NCBI GenBank assembly: GCA_012962365.1
Contig: DTXR01000484.1
Span: 1 to 7,756 of the forward strand
Source of the DNA: Chromatiaceae bacterium
Lineage (GTDB): Bacteria > Pseudomonadota > Gammaproteobacteria > Chromatiales > Chromatiaceae
Direction: 5' to 3'
Length of the DNA stretch: 7,756 nt
Shown: in pieces, positions 1 through 7,756 of the stretch
How positions within the stretch are numbered: position 1 is the first letter of the stretch
Layout of the letters: each line of letters opens with the position of its first letter
Notes under the pieces: model-generated
The model's input: only the letters and a program-made list of their open reading frames with translations
What the model was told of the DNA's origin: nothing
The model's database searches: none
Program-made: the position numbers and the translations under genes

Positions 1-307
1 GATTCCTGCGGATATCATCTATGAAGATGAGGATGTGCTGGTATTTCGGGATCTACATCCCCAGGCGCCGACGCATGTATTGGTAATCCCCAGACGGCAT
101 ATACCTACTCTGAATGACCTGCGGCCGGAAGATGCGGAGCTGATCGGAAAAATGTCTCTGGCTGCCAAAGAGGTCGCCAGGCAGGAAGGGATTGCCGAAG
201 ATGGTTATCGTACCGTATTCAATTGCAATGCTGGGGCCGGGCAGACGGTATTCCACATTCATCAGCATATTCTGGGTGGTCGCCCCATGCACTGGCCTCC
301 GGGCTAA
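1..307 (+). CDS. hinT: HIT-family (HinT-like) nucleotide-binding protein, 5' end missing
   Basis: Purine nucleoside phosphoramidase/nucleotide hydrolase of the histidine triad superfamily, a small soluble cytoplasmic dimer. The reading frame is open from base 2, and the first visible residues (IPADIIYEDEDVLVFRD) match the family's segment that usually starts about 12-15 residues after the initiator Met. The true start is therefore just outside the window, and the ATG at 35 is internal. The segment QAPTHVLVIPRRHI is typical, and the catalytic histidine triad HIHQHILGG is encoded at 254-280. The C-terminus (RPMHWPPG) is normal for HinT, so only the 5' end is lost. About 101 residues are visible of an expected 113-115. 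The cellular substrate of bacterial HinT proteins is not firmly known. The family call is secure; the gene symbol is by family resemblance. Confidence 0.93.
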   Translation, partial: IPADIIYEDEDVLVFRDLHPQAPTHVLVIPRRHIPTLNDLRPEDAELIGKMSLAAKEVARQEGIAEDGYRTVFNCNAGAGQTVFHIHQHILGGRPMHWPPG

Positions 308-340
308 TCCTCAGCTGGTCTTTTGGGCACGGGTGCCGGC

Positions 341-420
341 TATCGAGACACACCATGAATATCTCCCTGTAGGCTCAATGGCGGCATCCCTGCCGCCAAT
401 GGTCTCGCCAACCAACACCC
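341..420. repeat. Structured intergenic element with nested inverted repeats
   Basis: The hinT-pldA gap contains a perfect 8-base inverted repeat, TGGCGGCA at 379-386 and TGCCGCCA at 391-398, with a 4-base loop. It is enclosed by a second pair, CGAGAC at 344-349 and GTCTCG at 402-407. There is no T-run after the stem, so it does not look like an intrinsic terminator. The wording around the stem (CCCTGTAGGCTC before it, GGTCTCGCCAACCAACACCC after it) resembles REP-like intergenic repeats that I remember from other gammaproteobacterial genomes. That resemblance is memory rather than a search. It may be a dispersed repeat, an mRNA-stabilising structure, or part of the pldA leader. Confidence 0.5.
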
Positions 421-494
421 ATGTTCTTGTCTTCAACGGCAACTGAGCTTTGTACCCAATCCCTATGAAAAATCATGACTTAAAGAAAGATCCT

Positions 495-1505
495 ATGAAG
501 ATGAAAATCAAATTGCTGCTAACACTGTACCTGTTCGGTTCTCTGTCGCTACCGGCAACGGCAAAGACGATGGATGGCGCCTACCATCGTTGTCTGGTGG
601 ATAGCCTGGCAGAAGCTGAAAGCCAGACCACCGTGGGCGATATCCGCAAAGCCTGCCGTGAAAAGACTGCAAAATCAGCTCAAGAGCAAATGCTGATTCC
701 CGATGATTCGGTTGTAGCCGAAAGGCTGAGAGAGGAGAAGGCAACAGAAGACAATGCCTTCGTCATCACACCTTATCTACCGAACTACATATTGCTCGCT
801 GCCTATAACACGGCTGGTGTCAATGAATCACCCTTCGAGGAAGCCTTTCCGGGAAAGAAGACGGATTTGAGTGATACCGAGGTCAAGTTTCAGATCAGCT
901 TCAAGTTCCCGCTGATAAAAAACCTGTTTGGCAACAACGGTGATCTCTATGCGGCCTATACCAATCGGTCTTTTTGGCAAGTGTACAACACGGATTCCTC
1001 CCCCTTTCGCGAGACCAATCACCAGCCGGAGGCCTGGTTGCGTTTCTACAATGGCAGAGAGTTCCTCGGTATCCGCAATGTGTTGAATGACATCGGTGTG
1101 GTGCATCAGTCCAACGGACGCTCTGGCAGCCTTTCACGCAGCTGGAACCGGATCTATGCACGTTTCGTGTTTGAAAAGGATAACCTGGCTTTCGCCATTC
1201 AGCCCTGGTATCGCATCGAGGAAAGCGAGGACAACGATGACAATCCGGATATCGAAGATTATCTAGGCAATTTCGAATTGAAAGGTGCCTACAAGCAGGG
1301 GGAACACACCTTCGGCTTCATGTTCCGCAACAACCTCGATTTCGACAGGAACAGGGGCGCTGCACAGCTGGACTGGAGCTTCCCCATACACGGGCACCTG
1401 CGTGGCTATGTGCAGTGGTTCAACGGGTATGGTGAAAGTCTCATCGACTATAAGCGGAACGTCAACAGCATCGGTGTGGGTATCAAGTTGACGGACTGGC
1501 TTTGA
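495..1505 (+). CDS. pldA: Outer-membrane phospholipase A (PldA/OMPLA)
   Basis: Calcium-dependent serine hydrolase with phospholipase A1/A2 and lysophospholipase activity. It acts in the outer membrane on phospholipids that have reached the outer leaflet. The start at ATG 495 gives 336 residues with a good signal peptide (MKMKIKLLLTLYLFGSLSLP, cleavage after ATA, residue 23). In-frame TTG 450 and ATG 465 would only add a hydrophilic stretch ahead of it. The family block YTNRSFWQVY begins at residue 155 and runs into SSPFRETN. The catalytic block HQSNGRS...SRSWNR gives His204, Ser206 and Asn218, the same 2- and 12-residue spacing as E. coli His142/Ser144/Asn156. The protein ends in a strand (VGIGIKLTDWL-like) suited to barrel closure. 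It is longer than E. coli PldA (289) because of an N-terminal extension carrying Cys33 and Cys54. It converges on dapE with a 10-base gap. Confidence 0.96.
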   Translation: MKMKIKLLLTLYLFGSLSLPATAKTMDGAYHRCLVDSLAEAESQTTVGDIRKACREKTAKSAQEQMLIPDDSVVAERLREEKATEDNAFVITPYLPNYILLAAYNTAGVNESPFEEAFPGKKTDLSDTEVKFQISFKFPLIKNLFGNNGDLYAAYTNRSFWQVYNTDSSPFRETNHQPEAWLRFYNGREFLGIRNVLNDIGVVHQSNGRSGSLSRSWNRIYARFVFEKDNLAFAIQPWYRIEESEDNDDNPDIEDYLGNFELKGAYKQGEHTFGFMFRNNLDFDRNRGAAQLDWSFPIHGHLRGYVQWFNGYGESLIDYKRNVNSIGVGIKLTDWL

Positions 1506-1515
1506 TTGCAGCTCG

Positions 1516-3127
<1,612 letters not shown>

Positions 3128-3131
<4 letters not shown>

Positions 3132-3478
3132 TTTTTGAACAGCTCCAAGTAGTTGTTTTCGGAAAAGCCGACCTCGATACGCCCGTTTTCATTGACGAGA
3201 ACCGGGCGCTTGATGATGGATGGGGTATCCAGCATCAGGCGGATGGCGTTTTCTTTGTTGATTGTGTCCCGTTGCTCCTGGGACAGTTTACGCCACATCA
3301 TGCCGCGGCGGTTGAGCAGGATTTCCCAGCCGACCCTGTCCATCCAGGCGCGCAGGGTGGTTTCGTCGATACCGAGTTTCTTGTAATCGTGAAACTCGTA
3401 TTCGATGCCGTGATCTGCCAGCCATTTGCGAGCCTTTTTCATGGTATCGCAGTTTGGAATGCCGTACAGCCGAATCAC
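3128..3478 (-). CDS. yffB: ArsC/Spx-family protein, YffB-like
   Basis: Thioredoxin-fold protein of the arsenate reductase (ArsC)/Spx family, YffB branch. It has 116 residues against about 118 in E. coli YffB. The single N-terminal Cys10 sits in YGIPNCDTMKKA, the place of the ArsC catalytic cysteine. The sequences WEILLNRRG (51-59) and SIIKRPVLV (87-95) are family hallmarks. YffB proteins have been suggested to be glutathione-dependent thiol reductases, but the physiological substrate is unknown. Genuine arsenate reduction is not implied, since no ars genes are nearby. The start is GTG, one base after the dapD TGA, so translation is probably coupled. In E. coli yffB also lies directly upstream of dapE. 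Here an outer-membrane protein gene separates the two. Confidence 0.93.
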
Positions 3479-3479
3479 T

Positions 3480-4301
3480 TCAGATATCCCGCAAAAGCTC
3501 GTTGATGCCCACCTTGCTCAGGGTCTTCTCGTCCACGCGCTTTACTATGACTGCGCAGTACAGGCTGTACTTGCCATCTTTGGATGGCAGGTTGCCGGAA
3601 ACCACCACCGAACCGGCAGGTACCCGGCCGTACAGAACCTTGTCGTTCTCACGGTCATAGATGCGTGTGGACTGGCCGATGTAGACGCCCATGGAGATCA
3701 CCGAGCCTTTTTCCACGATCACGCCCTCCACGACTTCGGAGCGTGCGCCGATGAAACAGTTGTCCTCGATGATGGTGGGTGCGGCCTGCAGGGGTTCCAG
3801 CACGCCGCCGATGCCCACGCCGCCGGACAGATGCACGTTCTTGCCGATCTGAGCGCAGGATCCCACGGTAGCCCAGGTATCCACCATGGTGCCGGAATCC
3901 ACATAGGCGCCAATGTTCACATAGGAAGGCATGAGTACGCAGGAAGGTGCTATGTAGGCACCTTTGCGCACGGAGGCTGGAGGGACGACGCGTACACCGG
4001 AATCGCGGAATTCGCGGGCGTTGTAGTCAGCATACTTTGAGGGCACCTTGTCATAATAGTTGGTGAAGCCGCCTTTCATGAACTCGTTGTCATTGATGCG
4101 GAAAGAAAGCAGCACCGCTTTCTTTACCCATTCATTGACCTGCCAGCCAGTGTCGGTCGGTTCGGCCACGCGCAGGGTGCCGGCATCGATCTGGTCGATG
4201 GTTTCCATGACCGCGTCGCGCACCAAGGTATCCACTGTGCGTGGCGTGATGTCCGCACGTCGCTCAAAGGCTTCTTCGATTATGTTCTGCATGTCGTTCA
4301 T
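3480..4301 (-). CDS. dapD: Tetrahydrodipicolinate N-succinyltransferase DapD
   Basis: Transfers succinyl from succinyl-CoA to tetrahydrodipicolinate, giving N-succinyl-2-amino-6-ketopimelate, the committed step of the succinylase branch. It is a cytoplasmic trimer with a left-handed parallel beta-helix. The length of 273 residues compares with 274 in E. coli. An alpha-helical N-terminal domain (about 1-100) precedes hexapeptide repeats (about 105-225: [20 protein letters not shown], then [15 protein letters not shown]). The proposed catalytic pair fits exactly as Asp141 (MVDTWATVG) and Glu189 (GARSEVVEG). ATG 4301 is preceded by GAGGA five to six bases upstream, overlapping the dapC stop codon (TGAGGA). 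Met4 is a possible alternative start. Dap genes lie on both sides in the operon. Confidence 0.98.
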   Translation of the reverse strand: MNDMQNIIEEAFERRADITPRTVDTLVRDAVMETIDQIDAGTLRVAEPTDTGWQVNEWVKKAVLLSFRINDNEFMKGGFTNYYDKVPSKYADYNAREFRDSGVRVVPPASVRKGAYIAPSCVLMPSYVNIGAYVDSGTMVDTWATVGSCAQIGKNVHLSGGVGIGGVLEPLQAAPTIIEDNCFIGARSEVVEGVIVEKGSVISMGVYIGQSTRIYDRENDKVLYGRVPAGSVVVSGNLPSKDGKYSLYCAVIVKRVDEKTLSKVGINELLRDI

Positions 4302-4310
4302 GATGGTTCC

Positions 4311-5510
4311 TCAGAAAGAGTCGATTAGTTGTGTGATTCGGTTAGCGGCATCGATGCATTCATCCATGGGAGCAACCAATGCCATGCGTATGTGATTGCT
4401 GCCGGGGTTCCGTCCAAGTGCGCTTCGGGACAGATAGCTGCCCGGTAATACGGTGACGTTCTGCTGATCATACAGCGCACGGGCAAACTCGGTATCCGAT
4501 ACCGGTGTCTGTGCCCACAGATAGAAGCCGGCCTGCGGCTTTCGTACCCTTAGCTTGTCATCCAGAATGTCCAGCACGACGGCAAATTTTTCCTGGTAGG
4601 CCCGGCGGTTTTCCTCCACATGTTTTTCATCCTGCCAGGCAAGGATGCTGGCAGCCTGGTGGTGCGGTGGCATGGCGCAGCCGTGGTAGGTGCGGTAGCG
4701 CAGAAACTGTTCCAGCACCTCCTTGTCGCCAGCCACGAAACCGGAACGCAGACCCGGCGCATTGGATCGCTTGGAAAGACTGTGAAAGACGACGCAGCGT
4801 GAATAACTGTCGTTCCCCGTGTTGCCGGCAGCCTGCAACAACCCCGTAGGGGGATGCGCTTCATCGAAATAGATTTCCGAATAACATTCGTCGGCGGCGA
4901 TGATGAAATCGTGCTTGTGTGCCAGTTCGATGAGCCTGGCCAGGGTTTTCTCGGGTATCACTGCTCCCGTGGGATTGTGCGGAGAGCACAGATACAGCAA
5001 TTGGCAATCCTTCCAGGTCTGTTCATCCACCGCATCGAAATCCGGCATCAGATTCGTCTCTTCCATGCAGTCGAGGAATACGGGGCGGGCGCCGGCCAGA
5101 AGTGCCGCGCCTTCATAAATCTGGTAGAAGGGGTTGGGCATGAGCACCAGGGGGTTGGTCTGGTTGCGATCAACAACGGTCTGGGCGAAAGCGAACAACG
5201 CCTCGCGCGTGCCGTTCACCGGCAGTACATGATGCTCGGCATCGAGGCTTCCTTCAGGGAGTCGGAAGCGCCGGGTCAGCCAATCACAGATGGCTTCGCG
5301 AAGCTCAGGCGCACCCTTGGTCAGGGGGTAGGCAGACAGTCCGTGCAAGTGCGACAACACGGCCTCTGTAATGAAAGCCGGGGTAGGATGCCGGGGTTCG
5401 CCGATTGACAGGGCGATGTGATCCAGCGCGGCGGGTGGCTCGCATCCTTGTTTGAGCTGGCGCAGCTTTTCAAAGGGATAAGGCTGGAGTTTTTGCAGGT
5501 CGCTGTTCAT
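4311..5510 (-). CDS. dapC: N-succinyl-diaminopimelate aminotransferase DapC
   Basis: PLP-dependent fold-type I aminotransferase that converts N-succinyl-2-amino-6-ketopimelate to N-succinyl-LL-diaminopimelate using glutamate. It acts between DapD and DapE. It has 399 residues, normal for the class. Visible motifs are SIGEPRHPTP (35-44), SPHNPTG with Asn179, DECYSEIYF with Asp207 (PLP pyridine nitrogen) and Tyr210, the Schiff-base Lys247 in SLSKRSNAPGLRSGF, and the C-terminal carboxylate-binding Arg375 in HIRMAL. The start ATG 5510 gives MNSDLQKLQPYPFEKL, the usual DapC N-terminus. The frame stays open to 5918, but that part is antisense to the permease gene. No clear Shine-Dalgarno precedes the ATG; a hairpin lies 15 bases upstream. 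It is the first gene of the dap operon. ArgD may do this reaction in species without DapC. Confidence 0.95.
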   Translation of the reverse strand: MNSDLQKLQPYPFEKLRQLKQGCEPPAALDHIALSIGEPRHPTPAFITEAVLSHLHGLSAYPLTKGAPELREAICDWLTRRFRLPEGSLDAEHHVLPVNGTREALFAFAQTVVDRNQTNPLVLMPNPFYQIYEGAALLAGARPVFLDCMEETNLMPDFDAVDEQTWKDCQLLYLCSPHNPTGAVIPEKTLARLIELAHKHDFIIAADECYSEIYFDEAHPPTGLLQAAGNTGNDSYSRCVVFHSLSKRSNAPGLRSGFVAGDKEVLEQFLRYRTYHGCAMPPHHQAASILAWQDEKHVEENRRAYQEKFAVVLDILDDKLRVRKPQAGFYLWAQTPVSDTEFARALYDQQNVTVLPGSYLSRSALGRNPGSNHIRMALVAPMDECIDAANRITQLIDSF

Positions 5511-5525
5511 ACTGCGCGCTTGTTG

Positions 5526-5541
5526 CAGGGCGTTTGCCCTG
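5526..5541 (-). promoter_or_regulatory. Perfect hairpin in the presumed dapC leader
   Basis: CAGGGC (5526-5531), a 4-base loop and GCCCTG (5536-5541) form a perfect 6-bp stem, partly extended by A/T pairs beyond one mismatch. It lies in the divergent dapC/permease region, 15 bases upstream of the dapC ATG and downstream of the predicted -10. It would therefore sit in the dap mRNA leader. Alternatively, as a 16-base DNA palindrome it could bind a dimeric regulator. There is no U-tract directly after it in the dap direction, so it is not an intrinsic terminator. The region is far too short for a lysine riboswitch. Confidence 0.4.
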
Positions 5542-5565
5542 AAAGCCGGATTTTGAAAAAGGGGA

Positions 5566-5571
5566 ATTATA
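5566..5571 (-). promoter_or_regulatory. Candidate -10 element of the dap operon
   Basis: Read on the minus strand these bases are TATAAT, a perfect sigma-70 -10 hexamer, about 55 bases upstream of the dapC start. A transcript would begin near 5559 and have a leader of about 48 bases containing the hairpin at 5526-5541. No good TTGACA-like -35 is found at 16-18 bases (it would lie inside the permease coding sequence), and there is no TGn extension. Activity may therefore need an activator. The element also lies between the permease Shine-Dalgarno and its ATG, so the two divergent genes share these bases. Confidence 0.4.
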
Positions 5572-5576
5572 CAACA

Positions 5577-6470
5577 ATGAAGCCGTTGCTGAGTCTGCTG
5601 TTCGCAGCCGCTTTCTGGGGAGTGATCTGGTATCCCCTGCGATTGTTGCAGGAGGCGGGGCTGAACGGCGCCTGGCAGATGCTGGTAGCCTATGGCAGCG
5701 CTTTCCTGGTTCTGGCGTTGTTGCGCTGGCCTGGAACAAGCGGGATGAAAGGGCAGTCGGGAAAGCTTCTGATCATGGCTGTAGCAGCAGGGTGGACCAA
5801 CCTGGGGTTCGTGCTGGCCATGCTGGATGGCACGGTTGCCCGGGCGTTGATCCTGTTTTATCTGTCTCCTCTGTGGACGGTGCTGCTGGGGCATTTCTTG
5901 CTTCGGGAAAAACTGCACTCAGCGACGCTGCTGACCATGCCTCTGGGGTTGGCCGGGGCATTCCTGATGATCTGGCAAGCCGGCGTTGGCATGTCTGCCC
6001 TGACATGGGCGGATGTGTTCGCAGTAACCGCAGGACTGGCGTTTGCCGTCACCAATGTCATCACGCGCGACCTGCAGCATTTGGGCACCCGGCAGAAAAC
6101 TCTGGTTTCCTGGTTGGGCGTCATCGCCATTGCCGCAGTCATCCTGCTGGTCGAAGGAGAAGCCATTCCCGGTGCTGCTCCATCAGCCTGGATGGGAAAC
6201 ATGTTACTGGGCGCTGTGGGGTTCCTGCTCACCACGCTGGCCGTGATCTACGGGATTTCCCGCATGCCGGTGCAGCGGTCGGCCGTGATCCTGCTCTTCG
6301 AGATATTGGTGGGCGCGCTCAGTGCCTGGTGGCTGGCGGGAGAGAATTTGAGTATTCTGGAATGGCTGGGCGGCGTACTGATTGTTGTCGCTGGTCTGAT
6401 TGCAATCACACAGGAGGACGTGCATGACGGATATTTGCTCGATACACCACGTGAGCCTGATCATTTCTAG
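5577..6470 (+). CDS. EamA/DMT-superfamily permease
   Basis: Inner-membrane transporter of the drug/metabolite transporter superfamily, 297 residues. Ten hydrophobic segments can be placed at about 3-22, 32-50, 63-83, 88-107, 116-134, 142-162, 174-192, 207-226, 234-254 and 260-278, arranged as two EamA repeats. Typical repeat ends are LSPLWTVLLGHFLLREKL (96-113) and LLFEILVGALSAWWLAGE (239-256). Members export amino acids, nucleotides or other metabolites, and the substrate cannot be read from the sequence. The divergent dap operon makes an amino-acid-related substrate thinkable but unproven. ATG 5577 follows AGGGG at a long 12-base spacing. A hydrophilic tail (279-297) overlaps the VOC gene by 47 bases, and the downstream start has its own strong Shine-Dalgarno inside this gene. 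Confidence 0.92.
   Translation: MKPLLSLLFAAAFWGVIWYPLRLLQEAGLNGAWQMLVAYGSAFLVLALLRWPGTSGMKGQSGKLLIMAVAAGWTNLGFVLAMLDGTVARALILFYLSPLWTVLLGHFLLREKLHSATLLTMPLGLAGAFLMIWQAGVGMSALTWADVFAVTAGLAFAVTNVITRDLQHLGTRQKTLVSWLGVIAIAAVILLVEGEAIPGAAPSAWMGNMLLGAVGFLLTTLAVIYGISRMPVQRSAVILLFEILVGALSAWWLAGENLSILEWLGGVLIVVAGLIAITQEDVHDGYLLDTPREPDHF
6412..6417 (+). promoter_or_regulatory. Strong ribosome binding site fixing the VOC gene start
   Basis: A perfect AGGAGG lies six bases before the ATG at 6424, inside the 3' end of the permease gene. It decides the VOC start at 6424 over the in-frame upstream start at 6400. Confidence 0.85.
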
Positions 6471-6792
6471 TGTAGAAAGATCCTGGGCTTTTTATCATGA
6501 ACTGCTTGGGCTGGAAATCATCGATCGACCGGATCTGCCTTTTCCCGGTATCTGGCTGAAAATTGGTGATCAGCAGCTGCATCTCCTGGAGTTGCCAAAT
6601 CCAGACCCTGTCGACCATCGTCCTGAACACGGGGGCAGGGATCGGCACTTGGCCGTTTCGGTCGGCGATCTGGATCGGCTTGCGGGATCACTCGATCAGG
6701 CAGGTATCGTGTTTGCGCGCAGCAAATCCGGTCGGGCAGCCCTTTTTTGCCGCGACCCGGATGGCAATGCGCTGGAATTCATTCAAATCTGA
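6424..6792 (+). CDS. VOC-superfamily (glyoxalase/bleomycin-resistance fold) protein
   Basis: A small cytoplasmic protein of 122 residues, the length of a single VOC module with paired beta-alpha-beta-beta-beta units. Candidate metal ligands fall where the family expects them: His9 in IHHVSLII, Glu56 (or His53) in LHLLELP, His75 in RHLAVSVGDL, and Glu118 in GNALEFIQI. The sequence FYHELLGLE (23-31) and the closing CRDPDGNALEF (109-119) are classic VOC signatures. Most such proteins are metal-dependent lyases, isomerases or dioxygenases, and the substrate is not predictable here. It lacks the longer features of true lactoylglutathione lyase GloA, so I do not assign gloA. It lies 15 bases upstream of the DUF885 gene and overlaps the permease, so the three are probably co-transcribed. 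Confidence 0.93.
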   Translation: MTDICSIHHVSLIISSVERSWAFYHELLGLEIIDRPDLPFPGIWLKIGDQQLHLLELPNPDPVDHRPEHGGRDRHLAVSVGDLDRLAGSLDQAGIVFARSKSGRAALFCRDPDGNALEFIQI

Positions 6793-6807
6793 ACAGGTAG
6801 CTGCAAA

Positions 6808-7719
6808 TTGAAAAAACGACTCAAATGGGTTGCGGCTCTGCTGGGCATCGGCATGTTGTTGGGCACGGCGTTGGTGATCCAGTCTGCCTATTTTCGCCCT
6901 TTCGATATCCGCATTTTCTATGAAAAGATATTTATCGAACGCTTGCTGGATGATCCCGAACTGCTTACTCGACTTGGGCTGGTGGAGCAGTATGGGATCA
7001 ACGCGCACAATGCCCGTCTGACAGACGCCTCGCCACAATACATCGAGAAAAAAAGCGCTTGGGAACGGGAAAGCCTGCGTCAGTTGCATGCCTATGACCG
7101 TGCCCACCTGGACAGAGGACAGCGGCTGTCCTATGACGTACTCGATATTTATCTGACGACATTGGTAGCAGGCCACAGGTACCACTACCACAACTATCCC
7201 GTCAATCAGCTGTTCGGTGTGCAAAGCCAGTTGCCGACCTTCATGGCGACGGTGCACCCCATGACCAGTGCAGAGGATGCGGCGTTCTATGTCAAGCGTC
7301 TGTCCCTTTTTCGGGAGAAATTTGATCAGGTGCTGGAAGGGCTTCGATTGCGGGAAGCGAAAGGTATCCTGCCGCCCCGGTTCGTGGTGAAAAAGGTGCT
7401 CCCCGAGATGCGCAGGTTCATCGACAAGGAACCCAGGGACAACATCCTTTTCACCAGCTTTTCCAGGCGCCTTGCCAAGGTCGGTGGCTTGAGCGAGGGA
7501 GCGCACCAGCGCATGCTTGATGCCGCTGAAAAGCAAATCAGGGAGGCCGTATATCCAGCTTACGAAAGTCTGATCGCCTATTTTGAAGCATTGCAGGGAC
7601 AGCCGCTAGCGAACAACGGTGTCTGGAGCCTGCCGGACGGTGATGCGTATTACGCATGGGAGGTGCGCAGAAACACCACGACGGACTTGAGGGCGCCTCT
7701 AAAAATATCCTCTTTCTGA
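6808..7719 (+). pseudogene. DUF885-family protein, N-terminal half only (interrupted)
   Basis: DUF885 proteins are usually about 580-600 residues, exported or membrane-anchored, and related to zinc metallopeptidases. Here only 303 codons are open. A TTG start at 6808 (AGG about ten bases upstream) gives MKKRLKWVAALLGIG and one hydrophobic segment (about 7-27), a signal peptide or anchor. Family-like sequence runs through YDVLDIYL, NQLFGVQSQLPTFM and LPDGDAYYAWEVRRNTTTDL (275-294). In intact homologs TTTDL is followed by a segment like (S/T)PEE and then the C-terminal half with the metal-binding HExxPGH-type motif. Here residues 295-303 (RAPLKISSF) and a TGA follow, so that half is missing. 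The break is near 7690 and coincides with a possible insertion-sequence end. The product is probably inactive. An assembly chimera is the alternative. Confidence 0.8.
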
Positions 7720-7756
7720 TAAAATAGCAGCAACACCAACAAACAGGAAGCGTTCC
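7690..7756 (+). mobile_element. Possible insertion-sequence end interrupting the DUF885 gene
   Basis: From about 7690 the sequence no longer continues DUF885. It begins GGGCGCCTCTAAAAAT, which resembles terminal inverted repeats I recall from IS4/IS5-type elements, though I cannot search to confirm this. A TGn-extended -10-like TGATAAAAT lies at 7717-7725, and an AGGAAG Shine-Dalgarno-like sequence at 7745-7750. That is what a transposase promoter and leader just inside an element end would look like. No transposase coding sequence is visible before the window ends, and the opposite end and target-site duplication cannot be seen. Confidence 0.4.

Noticed and set aside
325..340. Hairpin GGCAC/GTGCC after hinT as a terminator
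   Set aside because: The loop would be only two bases and there is no T-run on the 3' side in the hinT direction.
450..494. TTG 450 or ATG 465 as pldA start
   Set aside because: Either adds polar residues before an otherwise ideal signal peptide beginning at 495.
1506..1515. Bidirectional terminator between pldA and dapE
   Set aside because: The gap is ten bases and neither it nor the adjoining gene ends show a stable stem with T-tracts.
3426..4040. 204-residue plus-strand open frame opposite dapD
   Set aside because: It is His/Ala/Gly-rich because it mirrors the hexapeptide repeats of dapD. DapD is certain on the other strand.
5511..5576. Lysine (L-box) riboswitch ahead of the dap operon
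   Set aside because: The region is 66 bases. The lysine riboswitch needs about 170 bases with a five-way junction, and no such pattern is present.
5511..5918. In-frame upstream extension of dapC to 535 residues
   Set aside because: The extra residues are rich in Gln/Pro/His and antisense to the permease. The family N-terminus begins at the Met encoded at 5510.
6688..7536. 282-residue minus-strand open frame opposite the VOC and DUF885 genes
   Set aside because: It is antisense to two genes with clear family motifs, has no recognisable domain, and looks like a shadow frame.

Overview
The window looks like ordinary chromosome from a Gram-negative gammaproteobacterium. The evidence is an outer-membrane phospholipase A (PldA), the succinylated branch of diaminopimelate/lysine synthesis (DapC, DapD, DapE), the YffB-DapE neighbourhood also known from E. 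coli, and moderately GC-rich coding sequence. I cannot name the genus from sequence alone. No rRNA, tRNA or CRISPR array is visible.

Layout. Positions 1-307 hold the 3' part of a HIT-family (HinT-like) protein whose start lies outside the window. A short intergenic stretch with a strong hairpin, probably a dispersed repeat, leads to pldA (495-1505, +). PldA converges tail to tail, 10 bases apart, on a five-gene minus-strand operon. In transcription order this is dapC (5510-4311), dapD (4301-3480), yffB-like arsC-family gene (3478-3128), a small outer-membrane beta-barrel gene (3131-2643) and dapE (2643-1516). The genes are tightly packed: 9-base gap, 1-base gap, 4-base overlap, 1-base overlap. 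The operon supplies three enzymes that convert tetrahydrodipicolinate to LL-diaminopimelate, needed for lysine and peptidoglycan. A 66-base divergent region (5511-5576) holds a perfect TATAAT for the dap operon and a perfect hairpin in the presumed leader.

On the plus strand, leaving the divergent region, lie an EamA/DMT-family permease (5577-6470), a VOC/glyoxalase-fold protein (6424-6792, overlapping the permease by 47 bases) and the N-terminal half of a DUF885 protein (6808-7719). The DUF885 gene departs from its expected sequence near 7690 and stops after nine unrelated codons. The following bases resemble an insertion-sequence end with an outward promoter, so the gene is probably interrupted.

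The most unusual point is the small beta-barrel protein embedded by overlaps on both sides in the dap operon, just upstream of dapE. Its order of motifs resembles the lipid A palmitoyltransferase PagP, and it sits next to pldA, another outer-membrane lipid enzyme. I saw no convincing unknown multi-gene defence or mobile system.
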